Below, one piece after another: positions 19,383 to 28,485 of a DNA stretch of 64,000 nt. The translations under genes and the position numbers were made by a program. The notes under the pieces are model-generated. The model worked only from the letters and a program-made list of their open reading frames with translations. It had not been told where the DNA came from and did not search any database. Origin of the DNA: an uncultured Marinobacter sp. (lineage in GTDB: Bacteria > Pseudomonadota > Gammaproteobacteria > Pseudomonadales > Oleiphilaceae); NCBI RefSeq assembly GCF_946886895.1, contig NZ_CAMPJO010000004.1, positions 303,478-367,477 of the forward strand. Direction: 5' to 3'. The first letter of the stretch is position 1; each line of letters begins with the position of its first letter.

Positions 19383-19601
19383 TTAGCGGGCGCGGTAGAC
19401 GATGCGTCCTTTGCTCAGGTCATAGGGAGTCAGCTCAACCTTGACCTTGTCACCAGTCAGGATCCGGATATAGTTCTTACGCATCTTGCCGGAAATGTGA
19501 GCGGTCACAACGTGGCCGTTGCTCAGCTCAACACGGAACATGGTGTTGGGAAGGGTGTCAATAATGACGCCTTCCATTTCAATGACATCTGATTTCGCCA
19601 T
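19383..19601 (-). CDS. infA: Translation initiation factor IF-1
   Basis: The 72-residue S1/OB-fold protein binds the 30S A site during initiation. Its sequence is almost canonical ([13 protein letters not shown], then [16 protein letters not shown], ending GRIVYRAR). It is transcribed away from bpt and toward clpA. An AT-rich stretch at about 19625-19650 lies upstream and probably includes its promoter, though no clear hexamer pair stands out. Confidence 0.98.
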   Translation of the reverse strand: MAKSDVIEMEGVIIDTLPNTMFRVELSNGHVVTAHISGKMRKNYIRILTGDKVKVELTPYDLSKGRIVYRAR

Positions 19602-19682
19602 TCAGTAGAAACCTCGCTCTAAAAGTACTTCTCGTGATTTTAAATTGCGCAATTCTGCCTGATTTGTCGGCATTTGGCAAAA

Positions 19683-20396
19683 TCAGGTGGTAATCAATTC
19701 CCGCCAGTGGCCATCCCGCAGTGCTTCAATCGGGCGGAAGCGGGTTTTGTAGTTCATTTTCCGGCATTCTTCAATGAAATATCCCAAATAGAGATGTGGC
19801 AACCCCCGTCGGCGGGCTTCCTCAATCTGCCAGAGAACGGCGAAGGTGCCCAGGCTGCGGTGCTCCAGATCCGGGTCGAACACGGTGTAGATGGCGGACA
19901 GGCCATCGTCGAGTGCGTCCAGTGCCGCCAGGCCAACCAGGGTGTCGTCCCGGCGGATTTCCAGGAACCAGGAGTCGGTGGCGCCATCCACCAGAAAGGA
20001 CGTGAACTGCTCCCGGGAGGGCGGGTACATGTCGCCGTCCTTGTGCCGCTGTTCGATGTATGTGGCGTACAACTGATAGTAACGTTCGGCGAAGGTGGCG
20101 GGCACCAGCCGGCAATCGAGGTCCCGGTTTTTTGTCATGACCCGGCGCTGGCTCCGGTCCGGCCGGAAATTATCCACTTTCAGGCGTACCGGCAGGCAGG
20201 CATTGCAGTGCTCGCAGTGGGGGCGGTAATAGTGGGATCCGCTGCGGCGGAAGCCAAGCGCGGTCAGCTGGCTGTAGAGTTTTTTGTCGACGTTGGCTCG
20301 CGGATCGACAAACATGGTGGTCGCTTCGCGGTCCGGCAGGTAGCTGCAATCGTGCGGTGGGGTCGCAAAGAACACCAGGGTTCTGAGATTACTCAT
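19683..20396 (-). CDS. bpt: Aspartate/glutamate leucyltransferase Bpt
   Basis: Bpt transfers Leu from Leu-tRNA to N-terminal Asp or Glu, creating a ClpS-recognised N-degron. The 237-residue protein has the N-terminal Cys-rich region of the ATE/Bpt family (CSYL near the start and CEHCNACLP near 65-73) and the C-terminal GNAT-like transferase fold (LYLGYFIEECRKMNYK, then FRPIE near the end). The start ATG abuts the aat stop, so aat and bpt are expressed together, and both feed the ClpS/ClpA genes next door. The bacterial enzyme is Leu-specific, so it is named Bpt, not Ate. Confidence 0.93.
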   Translation of the reverse strand: MSNLRTLVFFATPPHDCSYLPDREATTMFVDPRANVDKKLYSQLTALGFRRSGSHYYRPHCEHCNACLPVRLKVDNFRPDRSQRRVMTKNRDLDCRLVPATFAERYYQLYATYIEQRHKDGDMYPPSREQFTSFLVDGATDSWFLEIRRDDTLVGLAALDALDDGLSAIYTVFDPDLEHRSLGTFAVLWQIEEARRRGLPHLYLGYFIEECRKMNYKTRFRPIEALRDGHWRELITT

Positions 20397-21110
20397 TCAC
20401 ACCTCCGGCCCGGGCCACTGCCAGCGGAATGTCCAGTCGGTTTGCTGCGGTTTCCGATCCACACATGATCTGAGTATAGATAAAAATGCCGGCCTCGGGA
20501 TACTCCTGGCACCCATGGTGAGCAGGTGGTGGCTTTCCACCTGGCAGTCCATGATCCGGTAGCCCCAGTCGTTGAGCTGGTGGGCCAGGTGCACCATCAG
20601 GACTTTGGAGCTGTTGGTTTCGAGGGAAAACATGGACTCGCCAAAAAAGCACTGGCCTATGGCCAGCCCGTACATGCCGCCGGCCAGTTCGCCGCGCTGG
20701 TTCCAGACTTCGATGGAGTGAGCGACGCCCTGGCGGTGGAGGTCGGCGTAGCTGTCTATCATGTCTTCGGTAATCCAGGTGCCTTCCGCCCGGGTGGAGG
20801 CGCAAAGCCGGATGATTCGGCCAAAGATCTGGTCGGTGGTGACCCGGAAGCGCTGTTGGTTAAGCGTTCGGCGCAGGCTTCTGGAGACGTGGATTTCCTC
20901 CGGGAACAGGACGCACCGGGGGTTTGGGGACCACCAGAGTATGGGCTGGTCGTCGCTGTACCAGGGAAAGATACCGTTGCGATAGGCCAGTTTGAGCCGT
21001 GCCGTGGACAGGTCGCCGCCGAGGGCCAGCAGGCCATCCGGGTCGTCGAGGGCCTCTTCGGCGGGGGGGAACCAGAGTTGATCGGGGTCTAGCCAGGGTA
21101 GTGAGGTCAT
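20397..21110 (-). CDS. aat: Leucyl/phenylalanyl-tRNA-protein transferase Aat
   Basis: Aat adds Leu or Phe to proteins with N-terminal Lys or Arg, making N-degrons for ClpS. The 237-residue protein has the family start (LPWLDPDQLWFPP), the GGDLSTARLKLAYRNGIFPW segment, WSPNPRCVLFPEEIHVSRSL and GGMYGLAIGQCFFGESMF, then MDCQVESHHLLTMGARSIPR. The ATG at 21110 is used; the longer frame reads into the palindromic element at 21160-21258 and is not family-like. Directly upstream of bpt, in the same transcript. Confidence 0.95.
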   Translation of the reverse strand: MTSLPWLDPDQLWFPPAEEALDDPDGLLALGGDLSTARLKLAYRNGIFPWYSDDQPILWWSPNPRCVLFPEEIHVSRSLRRTLNQQRFRVTTDQIFGRIIRLCASTRAEGTWITEDMIDSYADLHRQGVAHSIEVWNQRGELAGGMYGLAIGQCFFGESMFSLETNSSKVLMVHLAHQLNDWGYRIMDCQVESHHLLTMGARSIPRPAFLSILRSCVDRKPQQTDWTFRWQWPGPEV

Positions 21111-21159
21111 CCTTCTCCGGCAATTACTGCAATGTTCGGGCCTTGGCGAGAGTATCGGC

Positions 21160-21258
21160 CGGCGGGAACCCTCTTCTGAAACACGCTGTGAATACTTCCC
21201 TGTACGCTTGGCTCCGCCATCCATGGCTCCGCACAGTTTCAGAAGAGGGTTCCCGCCG
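21160..21258. repeat. 99-bp palindromic element with 23-bp perfect arms
   Basis: Positions 21160-21182 and 21236-21258 are perfect 23-bp inverted repeats enclosing 53 bp. The inner part starts ACGCTGTG (21183-21190), contains TGTACGCT (21201-21208) and ends CATGGCTCCGCA (21222-21233). The same inner ends, in opposite orientation, occur inside the larger element at 53740-53917, whose arms differ in sequence. It lies between the divergently placed aat start and the trxB stop (minus strand), so it could fold in the trxB-to-aat read-through RNA or act as a cruciform. No transposase frame is inside. Confidence 0.85.
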
Positions 21259-21324
21259 ACCTTTGCAAACTCGTGAGTTCGCGTTCCTGTCTGACTGAAC
21301 GTCTTATCGCCTACTCAATCACAA

Positions 21325-22356
<1,032 letters not shown>

Positions 22357-22431
22357 CTAACACGAAAGGAGCGGGCTGCCATTCGTTTTGGCCAATTCCG
22401 CTTATAAAACGTGGCTATTTGCTCAAGCCGA

Positions 22432-23343
22432 TTATTCCAGCACCGATACGGTCGCCAGCAGCTGCCGGACCCGTTCGGCGCTTTTCCCGGACTCGCTCTG
22501 TTCCAGGCGGTGTTCGGCGACGGAAGGGAAGACCGTCTGAATGTCATCTGGCAGGACGTGGTGCCGGCCGGCCATCAGCGCCCAGGCTTTGGCGGCACGC
22601 AGCAGGCCAAGCCCGGCCCTGGGCGACAGGCCGTACAGCAGGCCGGGCATGCGCCGGCTCTGGTCGAGCAACCGTTGGACATAATCCAGCAATGCGGGGC
22701 TGGCGGTGACCCGGCTCACCGCGTCTTGCAAGGTGGTCAGATCCGATTGCGAGAGCAGGGTGCCGAGCCGGTCGGTCATGGCCCGGCGATCCTCGCCTTC
22801 CAGCAGTTCCCGCTCGGCTCTGGGGTCCGGATACCCCAGTCTCAGTCGCATCAGGAATCGGTCGAGCTGGGATTCCGGCAGGGGATAGGTGCCGCCCTGT
22901 TCGATGGGGTTCTGGGTTGCGATCACAAAAAACGGATGAGGCAGGGGCCGGGTTTCGCCCTCGATCGAGACTTGCCGTTCTTCCATGGCTTCCAGCAGGG
23001 CGCTTTGGGTGCGTGGTGACGCCCGGTTGATTTCGTCAGCGAGTACCACTTGCGCAAAGATCGGGCCGGGGTGGAATACCAGGCCTCCGGCCTGCCGGTC
23101 GTACATGGAGTAACCCAATACGTCGGCCGGGAGCAGGTCGTTGGTGAACTGAATGCGCTGGTAGCTGAGGCCCATGACCTTGGCCAGGGCGTGGGACAGG
23201 GTGGTTTTGCCCATGCCGGGAATGTCTTCGATCAGCAGGTGGCCCCTGGCCAGCAGGCCACAGAGTGCCAGGCGAACCTGCTGTTCCTTGCCCAGAAGTA
23301 TCTGGTTCAGTTCGCTGACGACGATGTCGACCCTTTTTTTCAT
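22432..23343 (-). CDS. MoxR-family AAA+ ATPase
   Basis: The 303-residue ATPase has an N-terminal helix, Walker A GMGKTT at 43-48, Walker B VLADEINRA near 99-107, the sensor region FFVIATQNPIEQGGTYPLPE and the C-terminal lid. MoxR proteins act as chaperone-like motors, usually with a DUF58 and a VWA-domain partner encoded next door. No such partner is present: the next gene downstream is trxB and the gene upstream is aguB, 7 bp away. Its role is therefore unknown. The close spacing suggests one transcript aguA-aguB-moxR. Confidence 0.88.
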   Translation of the reverse strand: MKKRVDIVVSELNQILLGKEQQVRLALCGLLARGHLLIEDIPGMGKTTLSHALAKVMGLSYQRIQFTNDLLPADVLGYSMYDRQAGGLVFHPGPIFAQVVLADEINRASPRTQSALLEAMEERQVSIEGETRPLPHPFFVIATQNPIEQGGTYPLPESQLDRFLMRLRLGYPDPRAERELLEGEDRRAMTDRLGTLLSQSDLTTLQDAVSRVTASPALLDYVQRLLDQSRRMPGLLYGLSPRAGLGLLRAAKAWALMAGRHHVLPDDIQTVFPSVAEHRLEQSESGKSAERVRQLLATVSVLE

Positions 23344-23350
23344 GCGGACA

Positions 23351-24271
23351 CTAATCCCTCACCCGTTTCAGAAGGTCGCCGTAGGCGTCGATACGGCGAT
23401 CCCTGAGATACGGCCAGATTCGCCGGATCGATTCACTGCGACTGCGATCCAGGGTGACGCTGAGGATACATTCCGTACTGTCATCCGCCCGCGCCAGGAA
23501 TTCCCCCTGGGGGCCGGCGATAAAGCTGTTCCCCCAAAACCGGATGCCATCGGAGTGGCCGCTCGGGTCCGGCTCGGTACCCACACGGTTGGGGGCGATT
23601 ACCGGCAGGTTGTTGGCGACCGCATGGCCCCGTTGTACGGTAACCCAGGCGTCCAGCTGGCGGGCCTGTTCGGCCGGGTCGTCGGTGACATCCCAGCCGA
23701 TGGCGGTGGGGTAAATCAGGACCTCGGCGCCGGCCAATGCCATCAGGCGGGCCGCCTCCGGGTACCATTGGTCCCAGCACACCAGAACCCCCAGCCGTCC
23801 CACGGAGGTGTCGATGGGGGTGAAGCCGGACTGGCCATCGTTGAACCGGGCATCACCCGGGGTAAAGTAGAACTTCTCATAGAAGCCGGGGTCGTCCGGG
23901 ATGTGCATCTTGCGATAGATTCCGGCGATGGCTCCGTCGGTTTCGAAGACCACGGCGGTGTTGTGATACACACCGTTCATCCGGCGCTCGAAGATGGAGC
24001 CCACCAATACCACGCCCAGCTCCCGGGCCAGCCCGGCCAGCCGGTCACTGGTGGGGCCGGGAATGGGTTCTGCCAGGTCGAATACGGAGGTGTCTTCGGT
24101 CTGGCAGAAATACAGGGTGGCGTGGAGCTCCTGGAGGATAACGAGCTGTGCACCGTTGGCGACCGCTTCACGAACCAGCTTTTCCGTTGTTGCCAGGCTT
24201 GCGGCCTTGTCTGGGCTGCAGGCCTGTTGAATGGCGGCAACATTGAGGTGTTTGGTGTTGGAGGTGCTCAC
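23351..24271 (-). CDS. aguB: N-carbamoylputrescine amidase
   Basis: AguB hydrolyses N-carbamoylputrescine to putrescine, CO2 and ammonia, the second step of agmatine breakdown. The 306-residue nitrilase-superfamily protein has the Glu48-Lys121-Cys165 triad (ILQELHAT, YRKMHIPDDP, LVCWDQWYPEA). The start is a GTG at 24271 that abuts the aguA stop codon, with an AGGAG about 11 nt upstream inside aguA, so the two are translationally coupled. The adjacent aguA fixes the substrate assignment. Confidence 0.93.
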   Translation of the reverse strand: MSTSNTKHLNVAAIQQACSPDKAASLATTEKLVREAVANGAQLVILQELHATLYFCQTEDTSVFDLAEPIPGPTSDRLAGLARELGVVLVGSIFERRMNGVYHNTAVVFETDGAIAGIYRKMHIPDDPGFYEKFYFTPGDARFNDGQSGFTPIDTSVGRLGVLVCWDQWYPEAARLMALAGAEVLIYPTAIGWDVTDDPAEQARQLDAWVTVQRGHAVANNLPVIAPNRVGTEPDPSGHSDGIRFWGNSFIAGPQGEFLARADDSTECILSVTLDRSRSESIRRIWPYLRDRRIDAYGDLLKRVRD

Positions 24272-25321
24272 TTAAACAACCACTCCTTCGGGAATTTGCA
24301 TGGTGACGCAGTGCAGGCTGCCGTGTTGGCCGATCAGTGCCCGGCAGTTAATGGGCACGACTTCCCGGCCCGGGAACAGGTCCCGGACAACCTCGATGGC
24401 ATCGTTGTCCTGGGGGACGCCGTAAACGGGCAGCAGTACCGCGCCGTTGATGATCAGGAAATTGGCGTAAGTGGCCGGTAGCCGTTCACCGTCCTCGTTG
24501 AAGACCGGGTCGGGCCAGGGCAGGGCTGTCAGCTCGTAGGGTGAACCGTCGCGCTGGCGGAATTCCCGCAACTCGTCTTCCATGGCGGCGAGCGCACTGT
24601 AATGCTCGTCGGCCACCTCGGGGCAGGCAACGTAACATATCCGGCCGGGTGCGCAGAATCGGGCCAGAGTATCCACATGACTGTCGGTGTCATCGCCGGC
24701 CAGATAACCGTGATTCAGCCACAGGATGCGGTCGGCCCCGAGTACTTCCGTCATCAGCTGTTCAATGGCGGTGCGGTCCAGGGTCGGGTTTCGGCTGGGG
24801 GTCAGCAGACATTCGCTGGTGGTCAGCACAGTGCCCTCGCCGTCCGACTCGATCGACCCGCCTTCGAGAACAAAATCCACCGGTTGCACGGGCGTTTGTC
24901 CGAATACGCCGGCATTGGCGAGGTGGCGGTTCAGGGCATCGTCTTTTTCCCAGGGGAACTTGCCGCCCCAGGCATTGAAGCGGAAATCCAGGAGTACCGG
25001 GCCATCGTCGGTGTGAATGGTGATCGGACCATGGTCCCGGACCCAGGTGTCGTTGGCTGGTGCCGGTACGATCTTCACGCGCCCTGGCAGGTCCGCCGTT
25101 GCGGCGTAGTGGTTCAGTTCCCGCTCCAGGTCCTGCAGCCGGACAACATGCTCGCAACTGATGACCAGGTGCTCAAAACGCAGTACGGCCCGGGCGATAT
25201 CGAGAAACACCGGCTCCACGTCGTCAAGGACCGCGGCCCAGTCGGTGCCCGGGTGGGGCCAGGTTAACAATACGGCGCTCTGGGGCGCCCATTCAGCGGG
25301 CAACACACGTCTGGATGACAC
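24272..25321 (-). CDS. aguA: Agmatine deiminase
   Basis: AguA converts agmatine to N-carbamoylputrescine. The protein begins, in family fashion, shortly before RRVLPAEWAPQSAVLLTWPH. It contains the guanidine-modifying-enzyme landmarks WVRDHGP (Asp), LEGGSIESDGEG (Glu), HGYLAGDDTDSHVDT (His) and the catalytic Cys near 338 (SLHCVTMQ). I place the start at the GTG 25321 (349 residues), which has AAGGTAG upstream. A longer ATG start at 25354 overlaps the -10 box of the only strong promoter and has no ribosome site. Confidence 0.93.
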   Translation of the reverse strand: MSSRRVLPAEWAPQSAVLLTWPHPGTDWAAVLDDVEPVFLDIARAVLRFEHLVISCEHVVRLQDLERELNHYAATADLPGRVKIVPAPANDTWVRDHGPITIHTDDGPVLLDFRFNAWGGKFPWEKDDALNRHLANAGVFGQTPVQPVDFVLEGGSIESDGEGTVLTTSECLLTPSRNPTLDRTAIEQLMTEVLGADRILWLNHGYLAGDDTDSHVDTLARFCAPGRICYVACPEVADEHYSALAAMEDELREFRQRDGSPYELTALPWPDPVFNEDGERLPATYANFLIINGAVLLPVYGVPQDNDAIEVVRDLFPGREVVPINCRALIGQHGSLHCVTMQIPEGVVV

Positions 25322-25352
25322 TTTAAAGCTACCTTGATTCGCAAAAGACGCC

Positions 25353-25381
25353 ATTCTAACCAACGGGCAGCGTGACGTCAG
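25353..25381 (-). promoter_or_regulatory. Sigma-70 promoter of the aguA-aguB-moxR transcript
   Basis: On the minus strand CTGACG (25376-25381) and TAGAAT (25353-25358) are separated by exactly 17 nt. The expected transcript start is near 25346, which places the ATG at 25354 upstream of the RNA and favours the GTG at 25321 as the aguA start. Confidence 0.6.
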
Positions 25382-25423
25382 GACATGTGCCGGGAATTTC
25401 CCTGAACACCGGTGTTTGGTGTC

Positions 25424-25726
25424 TCAGCGCCGGGGCTTGATCACGGTATGCAGAACCCGGTCATTCTCGAAGTAGACAACAAATCGTTGGTAATGCCACT
25501 GGCTGATCGGGGGTTGCCCCACGGGGCCTTCGATGGTCATTGGCTCTCCCCACTTGGCCCTCACGGAGGCCTGGGACATGCCGGTGTCCGGAACGCTGAT
25601 CTGGCTCCGTTCCGTCTGGCTGCCGACCGGCACACTAATGACTTCCGCGACGGCGCTGGTCAGAGGGACCAGGATGAGTGAGGCCGTTATGGCCAGCGCC
25701 GCGAGCCGGATTCTGGGTGTGGTCAT
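25424..25726 (-). CDS. Small exported protein, 100 residues
   Basis: An N-terminal signal peptide is clear: basic MTTPRIR, a hydrophobic run to about residue 24 and a probable cleavage after AVA (TSAVAEV). The mature part of about 70 residues contains GMSQASVRAKWGEP, followed by QWHYQRFVVYFENDRVLHTV. That is the pattern of small SmpA/OmlA-like periplasmic proteins, in which a helix-turn precedes WxY...Y/F strands. No lipobox Cys is present, so it is periplasmic rather than a lipoprotein. The function is unknown. It stands alone between aguA and the PilZ-like gene. Confidence 0.8.
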   Translation of the reverse strand: MTTPRIRLAALAITASLILVPLTSAVAEVISVPVGSQTERSQISVPDTGMSQASVRAKWGEPMTIEGPVGQPPISQWHYQRFVVYFENDRVLHTVIKPRR

Positions 25727-25832
25727 TGCTTGATCTCCATAAAGGCTGGTGTTCCCTGGTAGCCGGTACCGGGGAGATGGATAAAACGTAATATCTGAAA
25801 AAGACTGACAAAAGTCACCTGTTTTCGCCAGT

Positions 25833-26420
25833 CTATTCTTTTTGTCGCTGGCGAATCTGCCAACGCATCACATGTCGGGCGATGAGTTGCCGGTCGCTGT
25901 CCGGGAGCTCAATGAAAGCGGTGTGTATCCGGGCTTCCCCGGCGGGTTCCGGTTGGATGTCGAGGATCCGGGCCACGCCTTCGGGCTGGTACAGTTCCGG
26001 TGGCAGTGTCATTCTGACGGCCATACGGTCACCCACTTGCCAGCCATCCGCGTCACTGCAGAACGCCAGGCCACCCTCACTGAGGGTGACCATCTGCCAG
26101 TCCTCCGGTTGCAACGGATTTTGCTCAAAGGCCATAATGCGCGCCAGCGTGTCCAGCTTGCCGTTCAGCGACTTGATCAGGTTGGCCACCAACCGGTCCC
26201 GCTCGGCAAGGCTTGCGAGCTGGGATCTGACGTCCTGATCCAGTCGCCGGAGCTCTGCTTTCAGGCTTTCCAGATGGTCGCCGTTAAAGTGACTGGCCTC
26301 GGCGGCGACGTCCGGCCCCAGCTTTCGGACTTCCAGGCCAATCCGGTCTTCAATGCGGAAAAATTCCCGGCGCTCGGGGGTGTTTTCCCCGGGGCTGGCA
26401 GGGGGCGTGTGTGTTGGCAT
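25833..26420 (-). CDS. PilZ-like domain protein with altered motif
   Basis: The 195-residue cytoplasmic protein has RREFFRIEDR near 17-26, which satisfies the RxxxR half of the PilZ cyclic-di-GMP motif. Then a helical insert of about 70 residues (LRRLDQDVRSQLASLAERDR and onward) precedes the beta-barrel half (VTLSEGGLAFCSD). In that half the usual Asp/Asn-x-Ser-x-x-Gly reads Thr-x-Ser-x-x-Gly, so ligand binding is uncertain. The start at MPTHTPPAS is preferred over the longer frame, which reaches into the divergent lolC promoter region. Confidence 0.75.
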   Translation of the reverse strand: MPTHTPPASPGENTPERREFFRIEDRIGLEVRKLGPDVAAEASHFNGDHLESLKAELRRLDQDVRSQLASLAERDRLVANLIKSLNGKLDTLARIMAFEQNPLQPEDWQMVTLSEGGLAFCSDADGWQVGDRMAVRMTLPPELYQPEGVARILDIQPEPAGEARIHTAFIELPDSDRQLIARHVMRWQIRQRQKE

Positions 26421-26540
26421 CTTGGCTCCGGAACCAGAATTTTTATTGGTACAGAATAGTTTAGCAGTTTCCCGCAGGGCCGGAAGGCGGCGGGAAATCC
26501 AGACCACGACAGACCTGAAGGTAGCGACAGGCACCTCTCC

Positions 26541-27782
26541 ATGTTCAGACCCTTATCGTTCTACATCGGGTTACGGTACACCGCTGCGAAGCGCCGTAAT
26601 CACTTCATATCGTTTATTTCGCTCACCTCCATGATCGGGCTGATGCTTGGCGTGGCCGTGCTTATCATCGTGCTGTCGGTGATGAACGGCTTCGACCGGG
26701 AACTGAAGCAGCGCATTCTGGGCATGGTGCCGCACGCCGTCATCCAGGGATCGGGGCCGCTCGATGACTGGCAGGCCATTGACCGGAAAGTGGAACAGCA
26801 TCCCCGGGTTCTGGCCGCCGCCCCGTTTATCCAGGGCCAGGCCATGGTGACCGGTGGGGGCGACGTCAGGGGGGTGATGCTGAACGGCATCCTGCCGGAG
26901 CAGGAGCGAACCGTCTCAATCATCGAGAACCATATGATTGAGGGCGGTCTTGATGACCTGGTGTCGGGCGAATTTGGCATCATCGTGGGCCGGCTGATGG
27001 CTGCCAGCCTGCGCTTGCAGGTCGGGGACAAGGTCACCGTCGTGCTGCCGGAAGCGTCGGTGACGCCGGCGGGTGTTCTGCCAAGGCTCAAGCGCTTCAC
27101 CGTCAAGGGCGTTTTCAGTGTTGGCGCGGAGCTGGATGGCAACTACACGCTGATTCATATGGACGATGCCGCCAAACTGATGCGTACCGGTGGCAAGGCC
27201 CAGGGCATCCGGTTGCTGGTAGACGATCTGTTTGCGGCGCCGAAGGTGGCTGAGCAGGCTGCCAGGGGGCTGCAGGGGCGATACTATATCTCGGACTGGA
27301 CAAACACTCATGGCAATCTGTTCCAGGCCATTCGCATGGAGAAGACCATGATCGGCCTGTTGCTGATGTTTATTGTGGCCGTGGCGGCGTTCAACATCGT
27401 GTCCACCCTGGTGATGGTGGTGACCGACAAGACAGCGGACATTGCCATTCTGAGGACCATGGGGGCGACGCCTGGCCGCATCATGCGCATCTTTATTGTT
27501 CAGGGGGCGGTGATCGGGGTGTTCGGGACCCTGGTTGGCACCACCCTGGGCGTGCTCGGTGCCCTCAATATCAGCGCGTTTATTTCGTGGCTTGAAGGGG
27601 CTCTGGGGCATCAGTTCCTGAGTGCGGATGTGTATTTCATCAGCTACCTGCCGTCCCAGTTGCTGTGGCAGGACGTGCTGATCATCAGCGGTGCCGGCCT
27701 GGCGATGAGCCTGCTGGCAACGATTTACCCGGCCTGGCGGGCATCACGGGTGGATCCGGCGGAGGCGTTGCGCTATGAATAA
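26541..27782 (+). CDS. lolC: Lipoprotein-releasing ABC transporter permease (LolC/LolE/LolF family)
   Basis: The 413-residue inner-membrane protein extracts outer-membrane lipoproteins and hands them to LolA. It has the family N-terminus (FYIGLRYTAAKRRNHFISFIS), a first membrane helix near 24-48, a large periplasmic domain to about 265, and three C-terminal helices typical of FtsX/MacB permeases, ending [24 protein letters not shown] (here cited in part). It overlaps lolD by 8 bp. No second permease (lolE) follows lolD, so this may be the LolF type acting as a homodimer; I use the common symbol lolC. Confidence 0.9.
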   Translation: MFRPLSFYIGLRYTAAKRRNHFISFISLTSMIGLMLGVAVLIIVLSVMNGFDRELKQRILGMVPHAVIQGSGPLDDWQAIDRKVEQHPRVLAAAPFIQGQAMVTGGGDVRGVMLNGILPEQERTVSIIENHMIEGGLDDLVSGEFGIIVGRLMAASLRLQVGDKVTVVLPEASVTPAGVLPRLKRFTVKGVFSVGAELDGNYTLIHMDDAAKLMRTGGKAQGIRLLVDDLFAAPKVAEQAARGLQGRYYISDWTNTHGNLFQAIRMEKTMIGLLLMFIVAVAAFNIVSTLVMVVTDKTADIAILRTMGATPGRIMRIFIVQGAVIGVFGTLVGTTLGVLGALNISAFISWLEGALGHQFLSADVYFISYLPSQLLWQDVLIISGAGLAMSLLATIYPAWRASRVDPAEALRYE

Positions 27783-28485
27783 GGAACCAATGACCATGAC
27801 CACAACCTCCCTGGTGATTGATTGCCGACAGGTGACCCGCACCTACACCGAGGGCCCCGAGAAACTGACCATCTTTTCCGACATCTCCCTGGAGGTGTCG
27901 GCCGGTGAGACCGTCGCGATTGTTGGCAGCAGTGGCGCCGGCAAGACCACATTGCTGAACCTTCTGGGTGGGCTGGACCGGCCGTCATCCGGTCAGATCG
28001 CCATTTGTGGCCGGGAACTCCATCGGCTGTCAGAGGCGAACCGGGCCCGGTTCCGCAACCGCCATCTGGGTTTCGTGTATCAGTTTCATCACCTGTTGCC
28101 GGAGTTTTCCGCCCAGGAGAATGTGATGATGCCCTGCGTTCTCGGCGGTATGGCCCCGGATCAGGCGACGTCGAAGGCAGTGGATATTCTCTCCCGGGTC
28201 GGGCTGTCCGGGCGTTTGGCTCATAAGCCGGGTGAATTGTCCGGTGGCGAGCGCCAGCGGGTTGCCATTGCCCGTGCGCTGGTGAATGAGCCGGAATGTG
28301 TCCTGTTGGATGAGCCGACGGGGAATCTGGATGAGCATACCGGTGAGGGCGTGCGCAGCCTGATTGAATCCCTCAGGGATCAGTTGGGGATTTCGTTTGT
28401 GATGGTGACCCACGACATGCGCATGGCGCGAAGCCTGGGGCGCGTGTTACGGCTGGAGCAGGGGCGACTGGTTCAGGAAGGCTGA
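27775..28485 (+). CDS. lolD: Lipoprotein-releasing ABC transporter ATP-binding protein LolD
   Basis: LolD powers lipoprotein release. The 236-residue ATPase has Walker [10 protein letters not shown] at 51-59, the Q-loop [12 protein letters not shown] characteristic of LolD, the signature [15 protein letters not shown] and Walker [13 protein letters not shown]. Three Met codons (27775, 27790, 27796) are possible starts; an AAGGA at 27781 favours 27796 by spacing. It overlaps the end of lolC, implying coupling. The 3' end overlaps the convergent DUF2062 gene by 13 bp. Confidence 0.95.
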   Translation: MNKEPMTMTTTSLVIDCRQVTRTYTEGPEKLTIFSDISLEVSAGETVAIVGSSGAGKTTLLNLLGGLDRPSSGQIAICGRELHRLSEANRARFRNRHLGFVYQFHHLLPEFSAQENVMMPCVLGGMAPDQATSKAVDILSRVGLSGRLAHKPGELSGGERQRVAIARALVNEPECVLLDEPTGNLDEHTGEGVRSLIESLRDQLGISFVMVTHDMRMARSLGRVLRLEQGRLVQEG

